Of a DNA stretch of 64,000 nt, positions 39,913 through 48,631 are shown in pieces. The position numbers were made by a program, and so were the translations under genes. The notes under the pieces were generated by a model, which was not told the origin of the DNA, did not search any database, and was given only the letters and a program-made list of their open reading frames with translations. Numbering within the stretch: the stretch's first letter is position 1; each line of letters opens with the position of its first letter. The DNA comes from Nostoc foliaceum FACHB-393 (GTDB lineage: Bacteria; Cyanobacteriota; Cyanobacteriia; Cyanobacteriales; Nostocaceae). The stretch is taken from contig NZ_JACJTD010000003.1 in assembly GCF_014698505.1 (NCBI RefSeq), positions 310,001 through 374,000 on the forward strand, read 5' to 3'.

Positions 39913-40515
39913 CTACTTATAACTTTCTGGCATACCCACCGGTGATAAACCTGCGATCGCTCGTAAGTTTTGGCAACGAATCAACTCGGTAAAATTTAAA
40001 CTAGAACGCCCTTCAATTTTGGCTACCGCTTCAATTGCAGATAACAGGTGCTGCGCTGCTTCAGCTTCTGAATAACCGCGCCGTTGTGCTACGCGGATTG
40101 CTGCTGCATCGGCATTTAGCTCTGACTCTTGAGATTTATTAGTGCGCCAGATCCGAAAAGCAGCGATCGCACTTAATCCCCCGGCTACGGCTACACCTAC
40201 CACATCTGACTGTGCTGCTTCTAATAATCCGCCTAACAGCCCCGCCAGCACCACACCTTGATAAATGTCGGGTTTAAACCACTTCACCCCCGTTAACCAG
40301 CTAACCATCTGCAACAGCAGCAAATCTCGTTGCGGTTTTGGCAAGCGACGCCACAAATCAAAATTAATATATATCGGTCGCGCCTGATTCCAGGGTTGGG
40401 GAAAGGACGCGTCAATGACTTTTGCCTGCTCTGGCTTACTAACGATTTTTGTCGTCATCCGACCAGAAGCAGGCATCACATCTAACAAACGGCGAATTTC
40501 AACATTTGGCTCCAT
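39913..40515 (-). CDS. DUF3318-like protein, second copy
   Basis: A 200-aa paralogue of the protein at 1056-1700. Matching parts are the N-terminal IRRLLDVMPASGRM, the central WRRLPKPQRDLLLLQMVSWL (where the HE pair of the other copy is missing), two hydrophobic stretches (about 100-138), and ELNADAAAIRVAQRRGYSEA, which has the E-x3-D spacing of M48 third-ligand regions. It is probably membrane-associated and non-catalytic. The function is unknown. Confidence 0.65.
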   Translation of the reverse strand: MEPNVEIRRLLDVMPASGRMTTKIVSKPEQAKVIDASFPQPWNQARPIYINFDLWRRLPKPQRDLLLLQMVSWLTGVKWFKPDIYQGVVLAGLLGGLLEAAQSDVVGVAVAGGLSAIAAFRIWRTNKSQESELNADAAAIRVAQRRGYSEAEAAQHLLSAIEAVAKIEGRSSLNFTELIRCQNLRAIAGLSPVGMPESYK

Positions 40516-40776
40516 AAATTTAATTATTAGCCATAATGTGCATAGTAATTATTTTAGTTATCATTCGTGTTAACCTTTGATTTGTGACATGCTCTGTTAG
40601 TCTTTCTAAATGGTTGTTTTATTAGTAAATGGCGGTTTGTAAATAGATTCAAATCAAGCCATAAGAATATTGATTTAAGCAGTTTGATAGTGTGGCGGGA
40701 TTTTATAGTATCCGTTTGCCGCTAAATTCAAAACCTCAAAGTTTTGGATAACCATTGCTACTACACTTATAACCAC

Positions 40777-41028
40777 ATGGACGCTTTTGCTACCCTCCCG
40801 CCTGAATGGACGAATAAGGCAACACATGCCTATGAATTTTGCTGTCCTAACTGCCACTCAAGTAGCCGAGAAGCTGAAAAAGTTTGGCTAAATCGGCGAT
40901 CGCCTGTACTTACAGAAAACCGTCGTCGCAAATGGCAAGAGTTTTACTACTGTCAGTGTGGTTCTGTGTGGTGGGCTTGGAGTAGCGATCGCCCCTCACC
41001 AGATATATCCAATCAAAATGCTTTGTAA
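40777..41028 (+). CDS. Small zinc-ribbon-like protein
   Basis: An 83-aa protein from ATG 40777 (MDAFATLPPEW); the open frame reaches 40744. Cysteines in FCCPNCHSSS and in YYCQCGSVWW suggest a zinc ribbon. The rest is rich in Trp and Arg (LTENRRRKWQEF). Small cyanobacterial proteins of this pattern are conserved, but no function is known to me. A HIP1 site lies inside. Confidence 0.6.
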   Translation: MDAFATLPPEWTNKATHAYEFCCPNCHSSSREAEKVWLNRRSPVLTENRRRKWQEFYYCQCGSVWWAWSSDRPSPDISNQNAL

Positions 41029-41206
41029 ATCAACTGTGCCACTTCTGCATTGTATAGAGGCTTCCTCCACCATTTTCTCAAGCTCAGGCTTGCTCTAGTA
41101 ATCTGTGAATGATTGCGATCGCATCCTTTCCTCATTGTTATATTACGGCAAAAGAGAAAAGCACAGACATGGATTATGATGATGCTTCCCTTAGATTGAA
41201 AAACTT

Positions 41207-41240
41207 AAACAAAAGCCCACCTCAAGGTGGGCTTTTGTTT
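41207..41240. terminator. Bidirectional terminator after the porin gene
   Basis: AAACAAAAGCCCACCT (41207-41222) and AGGTGGGCTTTTGTTT (41225-41240) form a perfect 16-bp stem with a minimal loop, with T-rich ends on both strands. It lies 34 bases after the porin stop (minus strand). Confidence 0.92.
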
Positions 41241-41273
41241 ATCTAATTCTCAGCTTTATTTTCTATCACCTAT

Positions 41274-42941
41274 TTAGAAGGTGAAAGTAGTACGCAGAGT
41301 ACCTACATAGATGGTGTCGTTAACATCGTTGTGATCAGGATTGAAGATCACTAATAAACCAGGGGTGACAGCAATGTTATCGCTGACCTGGAGCCGATAG
41401 AGTGCTTCTGCATGATATGCAGTATCAATGTCTTGAATCTCTCCACCAACACCATTGGCAATATTACTGTCAGTGACTTTGGGTGATTGACCAAAGATAA
41501 AGCCAAGCAAGCTGCCTTCTCTGCCAAAGTCTTTGAGAGCAAGAGTAGCAGCCCAGTAAAATACATCTGTACTCTGTCCCGCATTCAGATTTTTAGCTTC
41601 TATATCGCTGAAGCCTGCCCAACCGCCAACAGTTAACTTAGAACTGGGTTTAAACGAAAGTTGTACACCGTAATGATTAGATTCAACACGATCTTCAAAT
41701 AGATTATTGGCTAAGATACTGCCAGTATCACCAAAGATATCAGGAGCATCTCCTAAACCACCGTCTTGATAACTGCGAGCATAGGTTAGACCAACGCCAA
41801 TAGCTGGGGTTGGTTGAAAACCTATCTGACCAAAGATAGTGCTATCACCATTGAACACCCCGTTACTACCACCTGGATTTTGAGCATTCGGGGCTAAATA
41901 AGCACCACTCAAGCTGATCGGGCCTTTGGGATTGAAGGTAACAGTCAAACCTGCGCCACCAGAACCTTGGCGATAGATAGGGCTGAAACGTCCATAGCGA
42001 GATATAGCACCTCTAGCAGAACTAGCAAAGTCAGGGTTGAAGTTATTGACGTTTTCGTACAATTCAGCGCCAGTAGCATCAATTTTGACACGTATTGCTT
42101 CACCAAAGTTGAAAGCGTAGTTAGCTTTATCGATTCCAACACTGTTGGCATTGTCGGCGCTACCTTGTTCAAAACCCAAGCGGGTCATGTTGGTACCAGT
42201 TTGGGCGCTATTGTTGAAGATATTGCCAGCACTCAACCGGATTTGCAACTGGTCAGTACCAGTGAAACTGCTGTACAAGTTCAAACGAACGCGGTTAGCG
42301 AAAGTCGTGTTGCTTTCTAGGTCGTCGTTATCGGCAGAATCGTTGTCTAAAGGCCCATCAACCTCTTTGTCACCAAAAGCCTGAGTTACATTAAAAATCG
42401 CTTCCCCAACCAGCTTGGTGGTAGTAGAGAACTGATTAGCTTCTAACTCAGCAGTGCGGGCTTCTACGGCATCAACACGACCGCGCAGAGTTGCTAGTTC
42501 AGCAGAAAATTCTTCTTGTAATCGCTGTAAAGTAGCTAGGTCTTGTTTGCTGACCAAATCGGCAGTGGCTGTAGCAATCAGTTCATTAACCCGATCTAAA
42601 CAAGCATTCAAACCTGCGGCAAATTCATAACGGGTCAAAGCACGGTTACCACGATAAGTACTATTGGGATAACCTGCAATACAGCCGTAGCGCTCAACTA
42701 GAGATTGTAAAGCTTGGAATGCCCAATCTGTGGGCTGCACATCCGAAAATTGTGAAACTGATGTTACCTGACTCATGTTGTTAGAGTCCTGAGCTTCAGA
42801 TAACTGGGCAACATTTGTTACTTCTTCGTTGACTTCAGCAGCTAAGGCGCTATTAGCAACAAAAAATGCAGCAGCTACAACAACCGGACTAACCTTAAAA
42901 AGATTCCAGAATCGTTTTGTCATGTTTTTACTCTCACTCAC
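41274..42941 (-). CDS. SLH-domain carbohydrate-selective porin (OprB/SomA family)
   Basis: A 555-aa outer-membrane porin. Order: signal peptide (VVVAAAFFVANSALAAEV), S-layer homology domain (about 62-125, VQPTDWAFQALQSLVERYGC...NRALTRYEFAAGLNACLD), a coiled-coil spacer (140-170), and a beta barrel with OprB signature to the terminal Phe (LRTTFTF). The SLH domain anchors the porin to pyruvylated cell-wall polymer; csaB for that modification lies at 52060-53106. Such porins in Nostoc admit ions and small organics and some are called iron-uptake porins. A strong terminator follows, and a Crp-family gene lies upstream on the same strand. Confidence 0.9.
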   Translation of the reverse strand: MSESKNMTKRFWNLFKVSPVVVAAAFFVANSALAAEVNEEVTNVAQLSEAQDSNNMSQVTSVSQFSDVQPTDWAFQALQSLVERYGCIAGYPNSTYRGNRALTRYEFAAGLNACLDRVNELIATATADLVSKQDLATLQRLQEEFSAELATLRGRVDAVEARTAELEANQFSTTTKLVGEAIFNVTQAFGDKEVDGPLDNDSADNDDLESNTTFANRVRLNLYSSFTGTDQLQIRLSAGNIFNNSAQTGTNMTRLGFEQGSADNANSVGIDKANYAFNFGEAIRVKIDATGAELYENVNNFNPDFASSARGAISRYGRFSPIYRQGSGGAGLTVTFNPKGPISLSGAYLAPNAQNPGGSNGVFNGDSTIFGQIGFQPTPAIGVGLTYARSYQDGGLGDAPDIFGDTGSILANNLFEDRVESNHYGVQLSFKPSSKLTVGGWAGFSDIEAKNLNAGQSTDVFYWAATLALKDFGREGSLLGFIFGQSPKVTDSNIANGVGGEIQDIDTAYHAEALYRLQVSDNIAVTPGLLVIFNPDHNDVNDTIYVGTLRTTFTF

Positions 42942-43055
42942 ACCTACATAATCCAGTCATAGTAAAATGCTTAAAACACTTTACTTTTGCGGATTTCACA
43001 CACAATCACAGCCATGATTATACCTTATATCCTGTGATTATTACAAGCAAGTTAG

Positions 43056-43685
43056 TTAACATCCTGCTGAAGCATAGTTTTTAATTAATTTATTTGGTAA
43101 CCGCAAAATAATCCGGCGTTTGTGACGAAAAACTGTTCCTTCTTCCTCAAACTGTTGTAGGATTCGGGTAACTGTTACTCGCGTGGTATTTAACACTTCA
43201 GCAATATCTTGATGGGTAATATTTAAATCAATTAGCTTGCCCTTATCTACATCACGTCCAAATTTTTTACTTAACCACACTAAAAATTGCCATAAGCGTA
43301 GCGAAATCGGTTTTCGATGCACAATACTTAGTAGATCCTCTGCCTGTTGAATATGAGACAACAAAGCATTAATATCTTGATGCCACAAATGAGGTGGAAC
43401 AATGCTTACTTCCACGCCTGTGAGACATTCAATCTGGTAGGGCTTGACTCTAGACAAAGGATGACCAATCAGATCACCCAATCCCCAATAACCGAGAGTG
43501 ATGAATGTTCCATTTTCACTCCACGTTAAAGTACGAACTGCACCGTGCTCAATCCGCCAAAGTACATCATTTTGAAGTGGGATTACTTCCCTACGGGTAA
43601 ATATCTGCTGGGGTAATTGCCCACCCAAAGCAGAGCTATTTGACACGGCAAAAGAGTTTGAAGTAGGAGTTGTGGAATACATCAT
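43056..43685 (-). CDS. Crp/Fnr family transcriptional regulator
   Basis: A 209-aa regulator with a cupin-like effector domain (about 25-125, ENGTFITLGYWGLGDLIGHP) and a C-terminal winged helix with recognition helix HQDIAEVLNTTRVTVTRIL. The cNMP-binding signature Arg-Ser-Ala is not evident, so the ligand is unclear and it may not bind cyclic AMP. It is transcribed toward the porin with a 114-base gap, which makes the porin a natural target to test. No NtcA-type residues were checked in detail. Confidence 0.85.
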   Translation of the reverse strand: MMYSTTPTSNSFAVSNSSALGGQLPQQIFTRREVIPLQNDVLWRIEHGAVRTLTWSENGTFITLGYWGLGDLIGHPLSRVKPYQIECLTGVEVSIVPPHLWHQDINALLSHIQQAEDLLSIVHRKPISLRLWQFLVWLSKKFGRDVDKGKLIDLNITHQDIAEVLNTTRVTVTRILQQFEEEGTVFRHKRRIILRLPNKLIKNYASAGC

Positions 43686-44336
43686 TAACTGTAACTACAT
43701 AATTATCAGGGAATCTCGCTATTTAAAATGATTAAGAAACTCTAATAAGTTGTATAAAATTTACCTATATATCTGAAGTGTATTTTGCTCAACTAGGGCT
43801 AGAAACTAACTCAAAATTTTCTCATGTAAACAATATTGTGATTGGAGTTCTCTATCATAAAGATAGTCCAGAATTTTCCAGTTGTTTCTCTGTTACTTTA
43901 ATTGTGTAAGTTTAAGAACAGGTAAGCTTTTAGTAAAATATTTAGTTAACTTATTTTTAATTATTTAGTATTTTCTTGTAGTGGTTCCGGCATTGACAAG
44001 GGACAGGAAAAAATAATGAACCACGGATAAGCACAGATATTAGTAAGGGTACGGCATTAGCGTGTCCCTACCCATGTACCTCATTCATGTGAGAATTGCT
44101 ACAAGATTCAGCAAGTAGGCACAAATAATGTATTACGGCTTTAGCCTAACTCACACTATGTAACATGGTGCGTTAGACACTCATATCATATTTTTCATGA
44201 CAAATTATATCGAAATATGCGCCTAAGACACCCTAAAGTTTTATGCAAAGCAGTACTAAGTGACTTGAGTCCTCAGCTTTTGTTTGTGTTTGTAGAGGTA
44301 ATGGCTTTAGCTTGTAGACTGAATCTAAACCGTCAA
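43686..44336. other. Intergenic region containing a decayed MITE
   Basis: A 650-base AT-rich gap between two minus-strand genes. It contains the diverged element at 43975-44105. The open frame at 44217-44432 overlaps phoU in antisense and has no support. The promoter of the Crp-type gene lies at the left end. Confidence 0.5.
43975..44105. mobile_element. Diverged copy of the AGCGGTTC-type MITE
   Basis: Ends CTTGTAGTGGTTCC (43975-43988) and GAGAATTGCTACAAG (44091-44105) are imperfect inverted repeats. The inner part aligns with the element at 36211-36313: AGGGTACGGCATTAGCGTGT against AGGGGCACGGCAGTGCCGTG, then ATGTACCTCATTCATGTGAGAA against GTGTACCTCACGTAAACGAGAA. It carries about 28 extra bases. 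Confidence 0.65.
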
Positions 44337-45005
44337 TTAAGAGCGTTGACCGGTAACAATGTATGCTACCCTTTGACCGATATTAGTGGCGTGATCTGCC
44401 ATGCGTTCCAGGCAACGAATTGCCAATGCTAGTAACACAATTGGCTCGACTACGCCTGGCACATCACGTTGTTGGGCTAAAGTCTCATAAACGCGATCGT
44501 AGGCATCGTCTACAGTATCATCTAAATGCTTTAAACGGCGTCCACCGGCTTCATCGAAATCTCCCAAAGCCTTCAAGCTAGTTGCTAGCATTGCTTGCGC
44601 GTGAAGGGACATAGCTTCAATATCTGGCAAAGACGTATGAGGCGCGTAAGGAAAAATTTTAATCGCAATCTCAGCTAAATCCTCAGCATAATCGCCAATG
44701 CGCTCTAAGTCGCGCACCAGTTGCATAAAGGCACTCAAGCAGCGTAAATCTTGAGCCGTAGGCGCTTGCAGCGTCATAATCGCCGTACAGTCTGATTCGA
44801 TTTGACGATAAAAGCGATCGATCTTTTTATCTAATCGGGGAAGTTCCTCAGCTGCTGTTAAGTTACGAGCGAATAACGCTTGGTGGCTGAGGCGAAATGA
44901 TTGTTCTACCAAAGCACCCATGCGTAATACATCCCGTTCTAAGCGCCTAATGGCGCGTGCGAGTTGGGGTCTTTGAGGATTGGGACTGTAATGGGCAGCT
45001 TTCAC
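44337..45005 (-). CDS. phoU: Phosphate signalling protein PhoU
   Basis: A 222-aa all-helical protein with two PhoU three-helix repeats, each with a metal-binding acidic motif (ERIGDYAEDLAEIA and ERMADHATNIGQRV). PhoU couples the Pst transporter to the SphS kinase, keeping it quiet when phosphate is plentiful. It is third in the order sphR-sphS-phoU, 28 bases after sphS, so they probably form one transcript. Confidence 0.93.
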   Translation of the reverse strand: MKAAHYSPNPQRPQLARAIRRLERDVLRMGALVEQSFRLSHQALFARNLTAAEELPRLDKKIDRFYRQIESDCTAIMTLQAPTAQDLRCLSAFMQLVRDLERIGDYAEDLAEIAIKIFPYAPHTSLPDIEAMSLHAQAMLATSLKALGDFDEAGGRRLKHLDDTVDDAYDRVYETLAQQRDVPGVVEPIVLLALAIRCLERMADHATNIGQRVAYIVTGQRS

Positions 45006-45033
45006 ACTTGTGATCTCAAACGTGAAGATATTA

Positions 45034-46353
45034 TTAACTATAGTCTTGGCTTAAGGAGTTTGCCATAACTTCACAAAATTGGAGTTGCATCCACGCACCA
45101 CCAGTTTCTGGATGGTTCATAGCTTTGATTGAACCACCGTGGGCAAGAAGAATTTGCTCAACGATCGCTAAACCTAAACCATTGCCAACGATCGCCCCTA
45201 TGGAGTTACTATCTTGTGGGGAATGGGTTCGCGCCTTATCTCCTCGATAAAATCGCTCAAAAACGTGGGGTAAATCTGCCTCAGAAAACCCGACTCCAGA
45301 ATCAATAAGATTTATTTCCAGAATTGGGGAAGCAGCATCATTATCCTTTGTTGATAAGATTTTGGCTTCAACATGAATACTTGTACAAGGAGGACTGTAC
45401 TTAATGCTATTGTCTAGCAAGTTGAGAAAAACCTGATAAATACGAGCTTGATCTGCCTTAATCCAAAGATTTTCTGGGCCAGAATAAGAAAAAGATAGAT
45501 GTTGGCGCTGTGCCAAGGGTTCTAGTGTTTCCCAAACAGATGCAATGAGCGATCGCAATTCTACAACTTTGGTTTGCAATTGCATGGTTGGGTTTGCTTC
45601 CATTTGGGTGAGGTCTAGCCAGCTTTGCACTAAGTTAATCAGCCGATCAACTTCTTGCATTAGGCGATTAACCCAGCGATTTAAAGGTGGTTCCAAGCGG
45701 GTTTGTAAAGTTTCCGCAACCAAGCGAATCGAAGTCAAGGGCGTTCTGAGTTCGTGTGCTAGATCAGAAAAAGAGCGATCGCGTACTTGATTTATATCTA
45801 ATAGGGGTTGACGATTTTCTAAAAAGACTCCCACTTGTCCATTGGGCAAAGGCAAGCTAGATGCCCGCAAGGCCAGAGATTTTAGTGTTGGCATCTCTGC
45901 CGCATCATCACAAGATGGATGAAATACCCACTCGCCCGTCTGTGGTTTTTGCCGATCACGAGTTTGCTCAATTAAATGGTCAAGTTCGTAAGACCTTACC
46001 AACTCTAGCAACAAGCGCACCTGTTCTGGTTGCCAACTTTGCAGATACAAAATTTCCTGTGCCTGCCGATTGCACCACAGCAGTTGATTTTCCTCATCCA
46101 CCTGCAAATATGCCACTGGTGCAAAATCTAGTAGGTCTTGGTAAGTTTGCAACGACTGCTGCAAATCTTGCCGTTGCTGTTTCACCATCGCTATTTCCTG
46201 CCGCAAACCAGGTATCAACAGCAGTCCCATCTTGTAAGAATGCGGGGTTAACGGTCGGAGTAAGCGCCCCAGGTAGCGGTTAAGTTGAACCTGTTGCCAA
46301 ACCCAAAACCCAATGCCTACCGCTAAACCCAGACAAAATCCCAATAAAAGCAT
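45034..46353 (-). CDS. sphS: Phosphate-sensing histidine kinase SphS
   Basis: A 439-aa PhoR-type kinase. One N-terminal membrane segment (LLLGFCLGLAVGIGFWVW), a PAS domain (about 70-180), the dimerisation domain with H200 in SDLAHELRTPLTSI, and a HATPase domain (FLNLLDNSIKYSPP; DSGVGFSEADLPHVFERFYRGD shortened; GNGLGLAIVEQI). It phosphorylates SphR when phosphate is low. In cyanobacteria the N-terminal region is essential for sensing, and the short membrane hook here fits that. Confidence 0.93.
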   Translation of the reverse strand: MLLLGFCLGLAVGIGFWVWQQVQLNRYLGRLLRPLTPHSYKMGLLLIPGLRQEIAMVKQQRQDLQQSLQTYQDLLDFAPVAYLQVDEENQLLWCNRQAQEILYLQSWQPEQVRLLLELVRSYELDHLIEQTRDRQKPQTGEWVFHPSCDDAAEMPTLKSLALRASSLPLPNGQVGVFLENRQPLLDINQVRDRSFSDLAHELRTPLTSIRLVAETLQTRLEPPLNRWVNRLMQEVDRLINLVQSWLDLTQMEANPTMQLQTKVVELRSLIASVWETLEPLAQRQHLSFSYSGPENLWIKADQARIYQVFLNLLDNSIKYSPPCTSIHVEAKILSTKDNDAASPILEINLIDSGVGFSEADLPHVFERFYRGDKARTHSPQDSNSIGAIVGNGLGLAIVEQILLAHGGSIKAMNHPETGGAWMQLQFCEVMANSLSQDYS

Positions 46354-46406
46354 TTGAGTTGTTAGTTTCTTTGTGACTACTAAAAACTAACAACTATCTA
46401 AACTAA

Positions 46407-47195
46407 TTATCCAAACCTATAGCCAAAACCTCGTACAGTCACAATATATTCAGGATGACTGGGGTCTTGCTCTAATTTTTCGCGCAACCATCGAATGTGA
46501 ACGTCTACGGTTTTACTATCACCGACGAAATCTGGCCCCCAAACCTGATCTAGCAATTGTTCCCGCGACCATACCCGGCGGGCGTAACTCATAAAGAGTT
46601 CCAGCAAGCGGAACTCTTTAGGAGAAAGACTCACCTCTTGACCACGAACCAGCACGCGACATTCTTGAGGATTCAAGGTGACATCCTTGAATTTTAATAC
46701 AGGTAGTTGTGGCAAATTACTTAAGCGTTGGCGGCGGAGTAAAGCGCGACAACGAGCCACTAACTCACGCATACTAAAGGGTTTGGTCAGGTAGTCATCT
46801 GCTCCCACCTCTAACCCCAAAACGCGGTCTGTTTCACTACCCTTAGCACTGAGCATTAAAATAGGTACTGGGTTTCCTTGATGACGCAGCAAACGGCAAA
46901 TATCTAGCCCATTGATTTGAGGCAGCATCAAATCAAGAATGAGCAGATCAAAGGGAAGTTCCCCGGAGTTGGTTTCAAAACTTTTGAGATACTCTATAGC
47001 AGACCGCCCATCGGGTGCAGTTGTCACCCCATAACCTTCTTCTTCCAGGGCTACAGCTAGCATTTCCTGGATTAATTCTTCATCTTCTACTACTAGAATA
47101 CGGCTGGTTTGCCCAATGTCCGTTCTAGCAGAATATTTGGTCGATTCACTGGTATACATTGATATCACAAAAGTCTGGGACTGTGCTTGTATCAA
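46407..47195 (-). CDS. sphR: Phosphate response regulator SphR
   Basis: A 262-aa OmpR/PhoB-type regulator: receiver domain (phospho-acceptor Asp in LLILDLMLPQING), then a winged-helix DNA-binding domain (LSPKEFRLLELFMSYARRVW...VDVHIRWLREKLEQD). It binds Pho boxes to activate phosphatase and transporter genes. A shorter start at 47159 (MYTSESTKYS) is possible. It lies 53 bases upstream of sphS. Divergent lfiA lies about 400 bases away, with a palindrome between. Confidence 0.92.
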   Translation of the reverse strand: MIQAQSQTFVISMYTSESTKYSARTDIGQTSRILVVEDEELIQEMLAVALEEEGYGVTTAPDGRSAIEYLKSFETNSGELPFDLLILDLMLPQINGLDICRLLRHQGNPVPILMLSAKGSETDRVLGLEVGADDYLTKPFSMRELVARCRALLRRQRLSNLPQLPVLKFKDVTLNPQECRVLVRGQEVSLSPKEFRLLELFMSYARRVWSREQLLDQVWGPDFVGDSKTVDVHIRWLREKLEQDPSHPEYIVTVRGFGYRFG

Positions 47196-47371
47196 TTAGG
47201 ATGATTGAATCTATTATCTCGCCTTACTGCAACCGCGCTTCTACTAGGGTTAATTCTTTTAGATTTTCTTTACAAAAAGTAACATATGCCACAGGACCCT
47301 CCTAAATCATAAATCACGCAATTACATGAAGGGTTGTCTTGACAAAAGCAGATTAAGTTGGGTATATTCAC

Positions 47372-47391
47372 TTTAGTACAAAAGTACTAAA
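47372..47391. promoter_or_regulatory. Palindrome between sphR and lfiA
   Basis: TTTAGTAC-AAAA-GTACTAAA, a perfect 8-bp inverted repeat in the 399-base gap between the divergent genes (47196-47594). It looks like an operator for a dimeric regulator. No repeated Pho box was seen. The gap is otherwise unremarkable. Confidence 0.35.
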
Positions 47392-47594
47392 AGCTAAAGG
47401 GAAAACTATAACTGAAAACCATAAGGACATATATGTGGAAAATTCGTACTACCTAAGTGTCCTATGGTGATGATTTCCGTATTTCCACTGCGTTAAAAAT
47501 GTTGATTTAAAGGCTACTCTGATGTCTGCATAGGGTAGTCCTTGGTATGGCTTGCTACCCAATAAATCATTTGCCTATTGAAGGGAGTTGGAAG

Positions 47595-48578
47595 ATGACT
47601 ACAGTTGGAGTCAAGGACAGCAAACAACAACTAATGCAAGCATTTCAACAAATTATTATCCAAAGAAAAAAGCTGGAATCTAAAATAGCAACCAAACAAG
47701 AGGAAGCAGAAAAGGCAAAAAGTCAAGAAATTCTGCAAGCAGCTTCTGCATATACGGTTGATAGTATTGTCAAAGGTTTAGCTGATTTACAACTGGAGTT
47801 TGGTAGTATTCTCAATGGATTATCTGAAAAACTAGCTCAGGAAAATTCCAAGTTAGATGAATTGAACCGAGCTATAGAAATTGAAACTCAACGCTTACAA
47901 GAGCTTCAACAAATCAGAGTTGTAGCGGATACTCTAGACATTTTAAGTCAAGAACACCAAGAAAAATTAAAAACCCTAGAACAAGACACTATCAGCAAAA
48001 GGGAAACACTAGAGAAAGAAATCACAATCAGGCGGAGAGAATGGCAAAAAGAGCAAGCAGAGTATGAAGAGAAACTCCAAGCATATAACGATTTATTAGC
48101 TAAAGATCGCCAGCAAGAACAAGAAGAATCTCAGTATAAGTTAGAAACTACTCGTAAACTCAATACAGACAGCTACGAAGCGATAAAACGCCAACAACAA
48201 AGGGAAATTCAAGAAAATTATCAAAATAAACAGAAAGATTGGGCAGAACGAGAAAAGATATTCGCTGAACGTCAACCACTCTTTGCAGATTATGAACAAA
48301 AGGTAACTAAATTTCCTAACGAACTGGAAGAAGCCGTTAAGAAAGCTAGGGAAGAAGCAATTAAAGAAACAAGCCAAAAAGCTAAAATCGAGGCTGATTT
48401 ATTTGAGAAAGAATGGGAATCTAACAAACAGAGCTATGAACTAAAAATTCAATCTCTAGAAGAAACAATTAAGAAACAGTCTGAGCAAATAGAAGGTATA
48501 TCTGCTCAATTGCAAACTGCATTAAAACAAGCACAAGACTTAGCTATGAGAGCTTTTGGTAGTTCTAATCCTAAATAG
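47595..48578 (+). CDS. lfiA: Coiled-coil filament protein LfiA-like
   Basis: A 327-aa almost wholly coiled-coil protein from ATG 47595, which has GGGAG upstream (the frame opens earlier at 47547). Heptads run from about 15 to 310 with many Glu, Gln and Lys; no membrane segment is present. The paired arrangement with a similar gene and the place beside sphR match Anabaena alr4504-alr4505, reported as LfiA/LfiB, which co-polymerise and help keep filament shape; that link is from memory. The C-terminal LKIQSLEETIKKQSEQIEGI is shared with the next gene. Confidence 0.75.
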   Translation: MTTVGVKDSKQQLMQAFQQIIIQRKKLESKIATKQEEAEKAKSQEILQAASAYTVDSIVKGLADLQLEFGSILNGLSEKLAQENSKLDELNRAIEIETQRLQELQQIRVVADTLDILSQEHQEKLKTLEQDTISKRETLEKEITIRRREWQKEQAEYEEKLQAYNDLLAKDRQQEQEESQYKLETTRKLNTDSYEAIKRQQQREIQENYQNKQKDWAEREKIFAERQPLFADYEQKVTKFPNELEEAVKKAREEAIKETSQKAKIEADLFEKEWESNKQSYELKIQSLEETIKKQSEQIEGISAQLQTALKQAQDLAMRAFGSSNPK

Positions 48579-48631
48579 TTGTGAGTCTGTAGCATCTTAA
48601 TCATTTTTAATTCCTGAAGAGGAGGTTTGTT

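Noticed and set aside
44217..44432. 71-codon plus-strand frame opposite the phoU 3' end
   Set aside because: Antisense to conserved phoU sequence; no support.
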